Positions 1 to 7,301 of a DNA stretch of 64,000 nt are shown here, piece by piece. The stretch is from Clostridiaceae bacterium (GTDB lineage Bacteria > Bacillota > Clostridia > Tissierellales > Sporanaerobacteraceae): assembly GCA_019391515.1 (NCBI GenBank), contig JAHXQP010000025.1, positions 301,412 to 365,411 of the forward strand, in the 5' to 3' direction. Position numbers and translations under genes: made by a program. The stretch's first letter is position 1, and each line of letters begins with the position of its first letter. Under the pieces are notes generated by a model, which saw only the letters and a list, made by a program, of their open reading frames with translations, did no database searches and had not been told where the DNA came from.

Positions 1-328
1 ATTACAATGGTTTAGGCTCTAAAACTAAATTTTATTATTATGTTTCTGCAATTATACGAGAATATATCGGAATTATATATTTAAACCTAAATAAAAATAT
101 ATTGTTTGCAATTTTTATAGGAATACTTTATTTCTTAAATTATATTATATGATATGGAAGTGAATTTTAATGTATAGATATAATTTAAGAATAAAGATTC
201 AAAAGACTACATAAAATACGAAAATAAGCTTGGACTAAAAATAATATACAAATCTGAAAAGTTTAAATGTTTAAGAAAAGAATCAGAAAAAACATAATTA
301 GCAAAGAGGGAAAATAGAGTGACTTAAC

Positions 329-385
329 CGTTCAATACAAGCAGAAAGAATTTTTTCTCACCTCAAAATCGGAATGAAATATTAA
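329..385 (+). pseudogene. IS1182-like transposase C-terminal remnant
   Basis: Only 18 codons stay open, reading RSIQAERIFSHLKIGMKY and then a stop. This resembles the NRSIQxE...F..LK block near the C-terminus of IS1182-type DDE transposases. Upstream sequence (about 190-328) is interrupted by stops in every frame and looks like a decayed continuation. No terminal repeats are recognisable. The family call rests on this one motif, so it is tentative. Confidence 0.45.
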
Positions 386-669
386 TGACTGTAATAAATA
401 TTATATCAGTAATTTCTTTGATATAATATTTATTATCAAACTCCGGCATATGTTATCATCTTAGAAGAATTTTGCAAATTTATAGAATCTGTAAAATTAA
501 AATATGAAATTTAAAATCTCATTTTTAATGAGTTATTTCTCTATACCTTTTTTTATTTGATTTTATAAATTTAATTATGCAATTTCCTCACTTAAGTTAA
601 ATTATAATTTTCTTGTCAGAACGGAGCAGTCAAACTTACTTAAAGCACAAAATTAATTACAGTCTCTTT

Positions 670-762
670 GATTGTCATTCGGAGGTTACGAGGAATCTTT
701 GAATTTCAGTATTTTGATAAAACCAAAAGATAAGATTCTTCGCTGTCACTCTGAATGACAAG
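670..762. repeat. REP-like imperfect inverted repeat
   Basis: The left arm (about 670-702) contains TTGTCATTCGGAGG and GAGGAATCTTT. The right arm (about 731-762) contains AAGATTCTTCGC and CTCTGAATGACAAG, close to its reverse complement. The pattern (TGTCATTC-GAG ... AAGATTCTTCG-CT ... GAATGACA) resembles dispersed palindromic repeats seen in many anaerobic Firmicutes. It could fold into a long hairpin downstream of the transporter operon. No second copy was noticed in the window. Confidence 0.6.
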
Positions 763-835
763 ACAAAGTCAAAAAGATTATATTCTTCACTTTATTCTCA
801 ATAATATAACCTAATTCTACTATTAATAAATAATA

Positions 836-1942
836 CTAATTACTTAAAATACTCTTGTATAATTCATCATTTAATTTAATATTATATTGCCTTTCGTAGT
901 AATCAAACATATAGTCTTTAAAGAAATCTTCTTCTATCGTGCCTTCATAGTTGTTCATTGTCATCCACACTAAAGTAAGTGGAGAGTCTGCATTGGGAGC
1001 GCCCCAATTAAACATTCCTCTTGGCATATTATAAACTTGCTTGTTTTTCACTGCGTTTATCTTTGACCAATCTTGCCCATCAAATTGATTGTTTAAGTAC
1101 TTATCTGCATTAGTTCCACCAAAATCATATATTACATCTGGATTCCATTCATATATTTGCTCCATACTTACTTGAACTCCATCTCCATCTGTACCTGATG
1201 CACAGTTTATTAGACCAGTTTTTACAAGCCAATCATCACCATAATAATTTCCACCTCTAACAGCTATAATTCCTCCATCATTTGAATTTATCATTATGGC
1301 TTTTTTCTTATTTTCTCCTACTTTTTCTAGTGGCTCCTTTACTATTTCATTGGCCTTTTTCCACTCTTCTTTTAATGAATCACTTTCATCTTTTTCAAAT
1401 ATATCTCTCATTAATTCGTCTATTTTAACAGACCATTCTTCATTTCTAGAGTCATTTTGAAAAAAATCTACTACTGGTACTCCTACTTTATCTAAACCTT
1501 CTTTCTGAGTATCTCCATATACTAAAATTAAATCCGGTTTTAAATTCATAAGTTCTTCTACATTAGAAGTATATCCATCTATAAAACTAGTGTTAATATC
1601 TTTCCAATTTGGAATTATAAGTTCTAATATTTCTGGATTTGCATTGGAAAACCCTTTTGGATGAGAACCTACAATTTTAGTAGTATCCTTTACAACTGAT
1701 GCAAAAGTTGCTGGTAGTGGTGGTGCTATTATTACTACTCTATTTATATTTTCTGCAACTGGTATTTCTACTTCTGCTCCTGTTAAATCTACTATTTTTT
1801 TAGTTTCAGACTTAGTCTCTACACTTTCTGTCACTGCCGGTTTATTTTCAGGCACAGTTTTTTCTTCATTATTCTTATTACATCCACTTAATGCTAAAGT
1901 AAATGTCAACCCTGCTATTAATAACGTATATTTTTTATTCAT
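836..1942 (-). CDS. ABC transporter substrate-binding lipoprotein (corrinoid/iron-siderophore type)
   Basis: This is a 368-aa solute-binding lipoprotein of the TroA/FepB-like class III fold. The signal peptide ends in a lipobox (L-S-G-C, lipidated Cys21), followed by a charged linker and two lobes joined by a long helix. Phrases such as NPDVIYDFGG near residue 268 are typical of this class. It would capture a chelated metal or corrinoid at the cell surface and pass it to the FecCD-type permease encoded upstream. It is the last gene of a four-gene minus-strand operon, 9 bases after the ATPase gene. The cobalamin riboswitch at the head of the operon points to cobalamin, cobinamide or another cobalt-tetrapyrrole as substrate. 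That is inference; heme or a siderophore is the alternative. Confidence 0.85.
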   Translation of the reverse strand: MNKKYTLLIAGLTFTLALSGCNKNNEEKTVPENKPAVTESVETKSETKKIVDLTGAEVEIPVAENINRVVIIAPPLPATFASVVKDTTKIVGSHPKGFSNANPEILELIIPNWKDINTSFIDGYTSNVEELMNLKPDLILVYGDTQKEGLDKVGVPVVDFFQNDSRNEEWSVKIDELMRDIFEKDESDSLKEEWKKANEIVKEPLEKVGENKKKAIMINSNDGGIIAVRGGNYYGDDWLVKTGLINCASGTDGDGVQVSMEQIYEWNPDVIYDFGGTNADKYLNNQFDGQDWSKINAVKNKQVYNMPRGMFNWGAPNADSPLTLVWMTMNNYEGTIEEDFFKDYMFDYYERQYNIKLNDELYKSILSN

Positions 1943-1951
1943 AATTACCTC

Positions 1952-2722
1952 CTAGTCCAATAAGACAAAAGTTTTTTTATTTATTCCCATACTTTTTAAA
2001 TCTAGTATTTTAGATTTCATTCCAAAGTACACCTCTATATTCTCTTCGTTTAATATTTCTTCTGTTAGACCATATTCATAGCCGTCTTTACCTAAAAATA
2101 AAGTGTAGTCTGAAATACTCATGGCATTTTCTGGGCTATGAGTGTTTATTATACAAGATATTCCCTTGCTCTTAGATAGATTTAAAATCTTGTCTAAAAT
2201 TATCTTCTGATTTTTAAAATCTAAATGAGCTTCTGGTTCATCTAATATTATTAACTGTGACTCTCCTGCTATTGCCCTTGCTAAATACACCATCTGAAGT
2301 TGTCCACCACTAAGCTCTGTACACTTCCTATCTTTTAAATGATATATTCCCACTTCTTCCATAGCAATTTTTGACTTCTCTTCATCTATTTTCTTTGGCA
2401 TACTAAATGGAGGTATTAATTTCGTCCTTCCCATTAGTACCAAATCATTTACTCTGTAAGGTAAATTAGTCTTTCCAGCTTGTGGAACATAGGCTACTTC
2501 TTTTTTATTTAAGATTTGATCTACTTTACTTCCATCTAAGTAGATTTCACCACTGTTTAATTTAAATATACCTAGTAGACATTTTAAGAAAGTCGTCTTT
2601 CCAACTCCATTTTGCCCAAGTACTGAAACTATTGTATTGTGGTCTATTTCTAAATTTATATTACTTAAAATATTTGTCTTTCCATCATAAGAAAAGCATC
2701 CATTTTTCATTTCTAATTTCAT
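1952..2722 (-). CDS. ABC transporter ATP-binding protein (FepC/BtuD type)
   Basis: A 256-aa cytoplasmic ATPase that would power the importer. Walker A is GQNGVGKTT at about residues 36-44. The signature LSGGQ lies near residue 138, and Walker B with the catalytic Glu (LIILDEPEAHLD) near 158-170. The length and the Q-loop context PQAGK fit the vitamin B12/iron-siderophore ATPase family. Its start overlaps the stop of the permease gene by four bases (ATGA), so the two are probably translationally coupled. Substrate identity can only be inferred from the riboswitch at the operon head. Confidence 0.9.
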   Translation of the reverse strand: MKLEMKNGCFSYDGKTNILSNINLEIDHNTIVSVLGQNGVGKTTFLKCLLGIFKLNSGEIYLDGSKVDQILNKKEVAYVPQAGKTNLPYRVNDLVLMGRTKLIPPFSMPKKIDEEKSKIAMEEVGIYHLKDRKCTELSGGQLQMVYLARAIAGESQLIILDEPEAHLDFKNQKIILDKILNLSKSKGISCIINTHSPENAMSISDYTLFLGKDGYEYGLTEEILNEENIEVYFGMKSKILDLKSMGINKKTFVLLD

Positions 2723-3708
2723 TTTATATCTCTCCTAGTATAAGTATAGATAAACATTGGAGCACCTAAAATAGCCGTTAATATTCCTATAGGAATTTCT
2801 GTTCCAGTGAGTGACCTTGCTATTAAATCTACTAAGACTAAAAATACAGCTCCCACTATTCCTGAAAAAGGTATTAAATATCTATTATCTGCTCCTATGA
2901 TTTCTCTACATATATTTGGAATAAGCATTCCTATCCATCCAATTATTCCCGATACCATTACTGCACCAGAAGTTATTAATGTAGATGCCATTATTACTAA
3001 AACCCTATGTCTCTTTGGATTTACTCCAAGGCTTTTTGCTTCTTCATCTCCTAGAGATAGAATATTTATTCTCCATCTTAAAATAAACAGTATTACTATT
3101 CCACTTATTATTGGAACACTTGCTAAAAATACTTTATCCATACTAGCTCCAGTAAAACTACCCATTAGCCAATATGTTATTGATGGAAGAGTTGATTCTG
3201 TATCTGCAATTAGTTTTATAAAAGAAGTTAAGGCATTGAAAAAAGAACCTACTATAACTCCTGATAACACTAGAGATAGTACAGAATCTTCTACTTTTAT
3301 CTTTGCAATTAAATAACTTATGGCAACACTTAATATTCCAATTGAAAAGGATATTATAAGTAGTAGTTTAGATGAACCTGGAAATAACAGTAATGCTAGT
3401 GCCGCTCCAAATCCAGCTCCACTACTAACACCTAGTATATCTGGACTTACTAAATTATTTTTAAATATACCTTGAAAAGAAGTTCCCGCTACCGAAAGTC
3501 CAAAACCAACCAGTATATTTAATAATACTCTTGGAATTCTAATATCCCAGATTACAGCACTATTAAAGGATTCACCTGAAACATTATGAATTTTATTTGA
3601 AAATGCTTCAATTACTTCTCTAGGTTCAATACTATATCTTCCTAAAAATAGAGATGCAAAAGAAACTAGGATTAAAATAATAATTCCTAGTGCTATTTTT
3701 TTATTCAT
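2719..3708 (-). CDS. FecCD/BtuC-family ABC permease
   Basis: A 329-aa polytopic membrane protein with roughly ten hydrophobic helices, the usual length for FecCD-family permeases. Characteristic phrases are RIPRVLLNILVGFGLSVAG near residue 57 and GWIGMLIPNICREIIG near 255. The latter precedes the conserved segment that contacts the ATPase. It forms the channel for the substrate delivered by the lipoprotein encoded downstream. It overlaps the methyltransferase gene by 8 bases and the ATPase gene by 4, so all four genes form one transcript led by the cobalamin riboswitch. Confidence 0.9.
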   Translation of the reverse strand: MNKKIALGIIILILVSFASLFLGRYSIEPREVIEAFSNKIHNVSGESFNSAVIWDIRIPRVLLNILVGFGLSVAGTSFQGIFKNNLVSPDILGVSSGAGFGAALALLLFPGSSKLLLIISFSIGILSVAISYLIAKIKVEDSVLSLVLSGVIVGSFFNALTSFIKLIADTESTLPSITYWLMGSFTGASMDKVFLASVPIISGIVILFILRWRINILSLGDEEAKSLGVNPKRHRVLVIMASTLITSGAVMVSGIIGWIGMLIPNICREIIGADNRYLIPFSGIVGAVFLVLVDLIARSLTGTEIPIGILTAILGAPMFIYTYTRRDIK

Positions 3709-4711
3709 TTATATTGCCCTTTTTAAATATAGTCCTTGGATGATTTTCAATTTCCACTTCTACAAGTGAATACTTATTTAAACTTTCCATTACTAAACTT
3801 TCTGGCTTTAAAATGTCTAATCCATTTAAATTACCTGAAAGCCATCCTAGTATAAAGTTCTTAGGCTTAGTAAAATCATCATTCATTTGATGAGTGCTCA
3901 CATATAAATATCCTTCATCATCTAAGGAATTATAAATTTTATCACTCATATTATCCATGTCTTTTACAAAGTCTAAAACTCCTGAAGTTATGATTAAATC
4001 GTATTTTTCTGTAGGTATATAAGTATTAAAATCTCCTACTTCAACTTCTACTCTGTCTTCTACTTTATTTTCTGCTATAACGTCTTTTGTAAAGTTAATA
4101 ACTTGTGCTTGGTCTATTAATGTACATTTTGCATTTGGGAAATTCTTGGCGATTTCAACTAAAAGAACTCCTGAACCACAACCTAAATCAAGTACTTTTA
4201 TTGATTTATTTTCATCAAATAATGACTTCATAAGCTTTACAAATCCTTGTACTCTACCTAAGTACATTGAATTTCTAGCTCCTCTTCCCATTGACCTAAA
4301 GTCAAAGAAATCAGATCCATTGTCTTTATTTGCATTATCTCTATCTGCTCCATTTTTCAATAAATCATGGATATTGTCTATATTGGTTAAATCTTTCCAG
4401 TATAGAAGGTTTTCACCTAGATACATATTAGATTTTTCATTTAAAAAGTAATTAGTTTCCTCTGTATTTTCAAAGATTCCATTTTCATATTTTATGTAAT
4501 CCATAGATACTAAGGATTTCAAAAAATACTCTAAATTCTTTTTATCTAAATGTAATGATTTAGCTAGTTCATCTATAGATTTTCCAGTTTCTAAATAGTT
4601 GAATATATTAAGTTCTAATGCCGTATAGATAAGTTTTGTCTCTAAATATTGAAATGTTAAATTTATTAATTTGCTACCATCGTATTTTGGTAATTCATTT
4701 GCGTTTTTCAT
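3701..4711 (-). CDS. SAM-dependent methyltransferase with N-terminal dimerisation domain
   Basis: A 336-aa class I methyltransferase. Residues about 1-110 form a winged-helix dimerisation domain of the O-methyltransferase (acetylserotonin/BchU/CrtF-like) type. The Rossmann domain follows, with motif I VLDLGCGSG near residue 173 and an acidic residue after strand 2. It is the first gene after the cobalamin riboswitch, has an AGGAGG site, and overlaps the ABC permease gene. BchU of this superfamily methylates a tetrapyrrole ring. A corrinoid, a cobamide lower-ligand precursor or a metallophore is therefore a reasonable candidate substrate, but the sequence does not show which. A quinone or polyketide methyltransferase is the alternative reading. 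Confidence 0.8.
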   Translation of the reverse strand: MKNANELPKYDGSKLINLTFQYLETKLIYTALELNIFNYLETGKSIDELAKSLHLDKKNLEYFLKSLVSMDYIKYENGIFENTEETNYFLNEKSNMYLGENLLYWKDLTNIDNIHDLLKNGADRDNANKDNGSDFFDFRSMGRGARNSMYLGRVQGFVKLMKSLFDENKSIKVLDLGCGSGVLLVEIAKNFPNAKCTLIDQAQVINFTKDVIAENKVEDRVEVEVGDFNTYIPTEKYDLIITSGVLDFVKDMDNMSDKIYNSLDDEGYLYVSTHQMNDDFTKPKNFILGWLSGNLNGLDILKPESLVMESLNKYSLVEVEIENHPRTIFKKGNINE

Positions 4712-4756
4712 AATATCCTCCTAATATATAATATGTTTTTTATAGTACATATTAGG

Positions 4757-4788
4757 CTATGTCTTTTTCATAATATTAATTACCTCCC
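4757..4788 (-). CDS. Possible leader minigene after the riboswitch
   Basis: A good ribosome binding site (GGGGAGGT, 4781-4788 region) sits nine or so bases before ATG at 4771, which opens only four codons (MKKT) and a TAG. It lies between the riboswitch and the real start of the methyltransferase gene. It may be a regulatory minigene, or a chance ATG after a relict Shine-Dalgarno. Only the sequence arrangement supports it. Confidence 0.2.
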
Positions 4789-4805
4789 CATCGAAAGCTT
4801 AATAG

Positions 4806-4956
4806 ATAATTAGGCAGGTCTCCTGACTTAAAGATTTAAAATACCTCACCTTCCCAGTTTCCCAGTGGTTTATAAGGTACAACTCTTTTTACAGTAGCGA
4901 GGGCTGTTGTGGATTTTAACCACATTCCCTATTAAGTTACTAACACCTAATTTATT
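4806..4956 (-). ncRNA. Cobalamin riboswitch
   Basis: Read on the minus strand the region shows the cobalamin aptamer hallmarks in order. The P1 strand AAUUAGG is followed by GUGUUAGU and AAUAGGGAAUGUGG, then CCACAACAGCCCUCGCUACUGU. CCACUGGGAA, GGGAAGGUGAGG and the nearly invariant AGUCAGGAGACCUGCC come next, and CCUAAUU closes P1. It lies about 95 bases upstream of the methyltransferase start. Downstream, the strands CCUAATA (about 4757) and TATTAGG (overlapping the AGGAGG of the first gene) can pair, which suggests control of translation initiation. Binding of a cobamide would be expected to shut the operon down. Confidence 0.95.
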
Positions 4957-4996
4957 ATATTGTATAGCTCAATTATACTTCCATTGATAACCACTG

Positions 4997-5142
4997 TCAA
5001 TGAGAACTATTCTCTATGCAGCACATTAATAATTTTAACCAGTTACCTATATACTCCTTGTCCCTTACAATACCATATATTAATTTCCTTGCCTCCATAA
5101 GCCTAGCTAGTATTTCATTTTTAACTCTGGATCAGTTTTCAT
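4997..5142 (-). pseudogene. Frameshifted small ORF remnant
   Basis: After GTAGGTG and a spacer, ATG at 5142 opens MKTDPELKMKY and a stop. In the next frame translation continues plausibly as EILARLMEARKLIYGIV and onward to a stop at 4997. The composition looks coding (charged, helical), and it directly follows the 66-aa gene on the same strand. This suggests a two-gene unit whose second member carries a one-base frameshift. I do not recognise the family. Confidence 0.4.
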
Positions 5143-5166
5143 TGTTTATTCACCTACTTTTTTATG

Positions 5167-5367
5167 CTATAAAGCCTCAATTAATGTTGCCCTTTCGTTT
5201 TCTATCTCAAAAATTAAGAAATCACTATCTTCTTTAACACACTCTTTTTCATATCTAAATTCCTTATCAATTAACATTTCAAAATAGTTTGTTTCCACGT
5301 TTAGTTCAAAAACTGGACATTGGTCAAATCTAACATCCCCAACATAAATTGCTCTTATTCTTTTCAT
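5167..5367 (-). CDS. Small protein of unknown function (66 aa)
   Basis: The 66-aa product begins MKRIRAIYVGDV and is rich in acidic and aromatic residues, with no membrane helix, signal peptide or Cys motif. A GGAG site eight bases before the ATG supports the start. I do not recognise a family. It is followed within 25 bases by the frameshifted remnant at 4997-5142. Its 5' leader (5373-5437) is duplicated at 7119-7183 in front of a 25-codon fragment. Confidence 0.55.
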   Translation of the reverse strand: MKRIRAIYVGDVRFDQCPVFELNVETNYFEMLIDKEFRYEKECVKEDSDFLIFEIENERATLIEAL

Positions 5368-5372
5368 TTAAC

Positions 5373-5437
5373 TCACTCCATTCTAAATAAGTATTTTCAC
5401 GCCATCACTTGCTTACTTTTACTACACCTTATATTTT
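5373..5437 (-). repeat. Leader repeat, copy 1
   Basis: About 65 bases immediately upstream of the 66-aa gene match 7119-7183 at roughly 54 positions, including AAGTATTTTCA and CTACTTTTA-type blocks. Both copies lie in front of short minus-strand reading frames, so this is probably a duplicated promoter or leader region rather than a mobile element. No terminal repeats are visible. Confidence 0.6.
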
Positions 5438-5532
5438 GCCTTTAGTTGGGATTGTGCCTGTAATATAATACTTGTATTGAGATGTCTATTTTATTTGATA
5501 ATAATAAATAATTTCTCTACTATCATAAATAT

Positions 5533-5928
5533 CTAATATATGTTATTGTGCATCAATTTATATAAAAAATAAATAACCATAGATATAATATCGATTGCAA
5601 ATATAATAAATAAAATTTTCAAACCCTTCTGAGCCTTACTTTTTAAATTTTTCTCATCTATATTTCTTAGATGTTTTTTAAACACATTTCCAGTTTCAAT
5701 ATTGTTTTCTAATTTATTAGTAGTACTTTCATCTGTTTCCATTACCAGCTCATCAATGGATATATTAAAAAATCTGCTTATTTTTATTAATTTTTCAAGT
5801 TCCGGCGTTGTTTCACCTAATTCCCACTTTGAAATTGTTTGCCGAGAAACATTTAATTTTGAACCTAATTCATCCTGTGATAAACCTTTTTGTTTTCTCA
5901 ATTCATATAATTTATTATTGAATGTCAT
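5533..5928 (-). CDS. XRE-family regulator with C-terminal membrane helix
   Basis: A 131-aa protein. Residues 1-60 form a Cro/C1-type helix-turn-helix (LRKQKGLSQDELGSKLNVSR then QTISKWELGE). A charged linker leads to a hydrophobic C-terminal segment (about 105-127) that would anchor it in the membrane. Membrane-tethered XRE regulators of this size are common next to small membrane-protein genes in Firmicutes. Its start overlaps the end of the CPBP protease gene by 14 bases, so the two are co-expressed. It probably regulates its own operon; the signal is unknown. Confidence 0.8.
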   Translation of the reverse strand: MTFNNKLYELRKQKGLSQDELGSKLNVSRQTISKWELGETTPELEKLIKISRFFNISIDELVMETDESTTNKLENNIETGNVFKKHLRNIDEKNLKSKAQKGLKILFIIFAIDIISMVIYFLYKLMHNNIY

Positions 5929-6847
5929 AGTATTTCTTTCTCCTTTTTATTTTCAAAGTCAATATAATAAATCCTAGTAAAACCAATGTACATAATATAC
6001 CTGCCTCTATTCCGTACTGTCCACCACTTAATACATTTAATTTTTCATTTGTTGTAAAATTAAATACAGATACTGTTTGTGATGCCCCACTTAAAGTTAT
6101 TCCAATAATTATTGCTAGCATAAAATTCCAGATGCTATGTACTGCACATGAAATCCAGATGTTTTCAAATTTTATTACCAATATAGACATGTATACAGAA
6201 AATAATATTAGATTAATTAACCCTATAATGCTAATTAAATATCCATTCATAAATAATGTGGGAAGATGTGGCATCAAAAATGCCATAGAACTAATAATAA
6301 CTGCTAAAGGTAAACATATTCTTTCTTTGAGAGAATTCATTAGATATCCTCTGCACACAATTTCCTCCATAGCCCCTTGAATTACAAATCCTCCAAAGTA
6401 GGCCCATATTAACTTCCAATCAATCTTATCATTCATTCCTGAAAAAATAATAGTATTGCTTGTGATACAAATCATAATCATAATTCCAATTAAAAAAATT
6501 CCAAATACACAACCAAGCAAATAATAGGGAACGATAAGTTTTTTAGTCAATCCTATCTCTGTAAAGGTGTTCTTTTTTACTAATCTACAATATAATAATG
6601 TAATTATTATATGAGTTGAAAATCCATAACATTTTAGCAGCATCATGATATTATCATTAGGCATCTCACCTTTTAAAAAATTATATCCTGAAAACTTCAA
6701 TCCCGTTATAATAATAATTTCACCTAAAAACATAGAAGTAATATATATAAATAAGAAACCAAATAATTGTTTCACTACATAAATTGGCGTACTAACTTCC
6801 ATATCATCTTTTGCTAATGGATTTAACTTTCTTATAACATTTCTCAT
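5915..6847 (-). CDS. CPBP-family intramembrane metalloprotease
   Basis: A 310-aa polytopic membrane protein (about eight helices) of the CAAX-protease-and-bacteriocin-processing (Abi) family. Motif 1 EEIVCRGYL (residues near 155, EExxxR type), motif 2 around MPHLPTLFMNG and motif 3 CAVHSIWN supply the expected Glu, Arg and His residues. These enzymes cleave membrane substrates or confer bacteriocin immunity. No bacteriocin precursor is recognisable nearby. GAGGGGG precedes the ATG, and the gene is the first of a pair with the overlapping XRE regulator. Confidence 0.85.
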   Translation of the reverse strand: MRNVIRKLNPLAKDDMEVSTPIYVVKQLFGFLFIYITSMFLGEIIIITGLKFSGYNFLKGEMPNDNIMMLLKCYGFSTHIIITLLYCRLVKKNTFTEIGLTKKLIVPYYLLGCVFGIFLIGIMIMICITSNTIIFSGMNDKIDWKLIWAYFGGFVIQGAMEEIVCRGYLMNSLKERICLPLAVIISSMAFLMPHLPTLFMNGYLISIIGLINLILFSVYMSILVIKFENIWISCAVHSIWNFMLAIIIGITLSGASQTVSVFNFTTNEKLNVLSGGQYGIEAGILCTLVLLGFIILTLKIKRRKKYYDIQ

Positions 6848-7118
6848 ATACTATACCCCCTCAATTTTATAGATATAGTATAAATTTTTATATGATATTT
6901 TGCTACCAAGAATGCTTGGAAATTTGTCAACCAAAGTTAACATTCTCTAAAAATGTAGCTTCAAAGGATTTTTTGTTACCTCTCGAATAACTTGAAAATA
7001 ATAATATTTGGCTATATTATATTGAATTACTATGTGTTTATAATATATATTTTTTAACATCTTCTAAACTTTCATATTCAAATATATCATTAATTATAAT
7101 TTCTAAAGTTATAACCCG

Positions 7119-7183
7119 TCACTCCCTTCTAGATAAGTATTTTCATACTATCACCTGCCTACTTTTAGTATATCTTATAATTT
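7119..7183 (-). repeat. Leader repeat, copy 2
   Basis: Second copy of the 65-base leader found at 5373-5437. It precedes a truncated 25-codon frame that is not similar to the 66-aa protein behind copy 1. This suggests that the regulatory segment, rather than the gene, was duplicated or conserved. Confidence 0.6.
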
Positions 7184-7229
7184 GTTAGATTAATATATAG
7201 CTTTTAACTTCAAATATTTTTCTATATCC

Positions 7230-7260
7230 TTGACCCTCACACCATGAAAGGCTTTATAAT
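7230..7260 (+). promoter_or_regulatory. MerR-type promoter with 19-bp spacer
   Basis: A -35 element TTGACC (7230-7235) and -10 element TATAAT (7255-7260) are separated by 19 bases. The spacer carries an imperfect dyad, ACCCTCAC...GAAAGGCT. Over-long spacers with a central dyad are the hallmark of promoters remodelled by MerR-family activators. It lies 42 bases before the MerR-family gene, so autoregulation is likely. A perfect palindrome, TCATACATGTATGA (7279-7292), abuts the ribosome binding site. Confidence 0.75.
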
Positions 7261-7301
7261 ATTATTGAGCTCAAAAATTCATACATGTATGAGGTGGTTA
7301 G

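Larger units (their letters stand above)
1..835. other. Gene-poor left flank
   Basis: No intact gene is visible in this very AT-rich stretch. It contains a short transposase remnant at 329-385 and a REP-like inverted repeat at 670-762, both listed separately. The rest shows no convincing ORF, tRNA or riboswitch. It lies downstream of the minus-strand corrinoid/iron transporter operon, and no strong terminator for that operon is visible before the inverted repeat. Confidence 0.6.
6848..7301. other. Intergenic region with repeat copy and regulator promoter
   Basis: This 454-base gap holds a 25-codon minus-strand frame (VITLEIIINDIFEYESLEDV and onward, stop near 7034) without a clear start codon. 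It also holds leader-repeat copy 2 at 7119-7183 and the MerR-type promoter at 7230-7260. The short frame looks like a truncated gene next to the duplicated leader. The remainder is AT-rich with nothing recognisable. Confidence 0.5.

Noticed and set aside
2807..3316. Long plus-strand frame antisense to the FecCD permease
   Set aside because: It is a low-complexity shadow of a well-supported membrane protein gene with good codon use on the minus strand.
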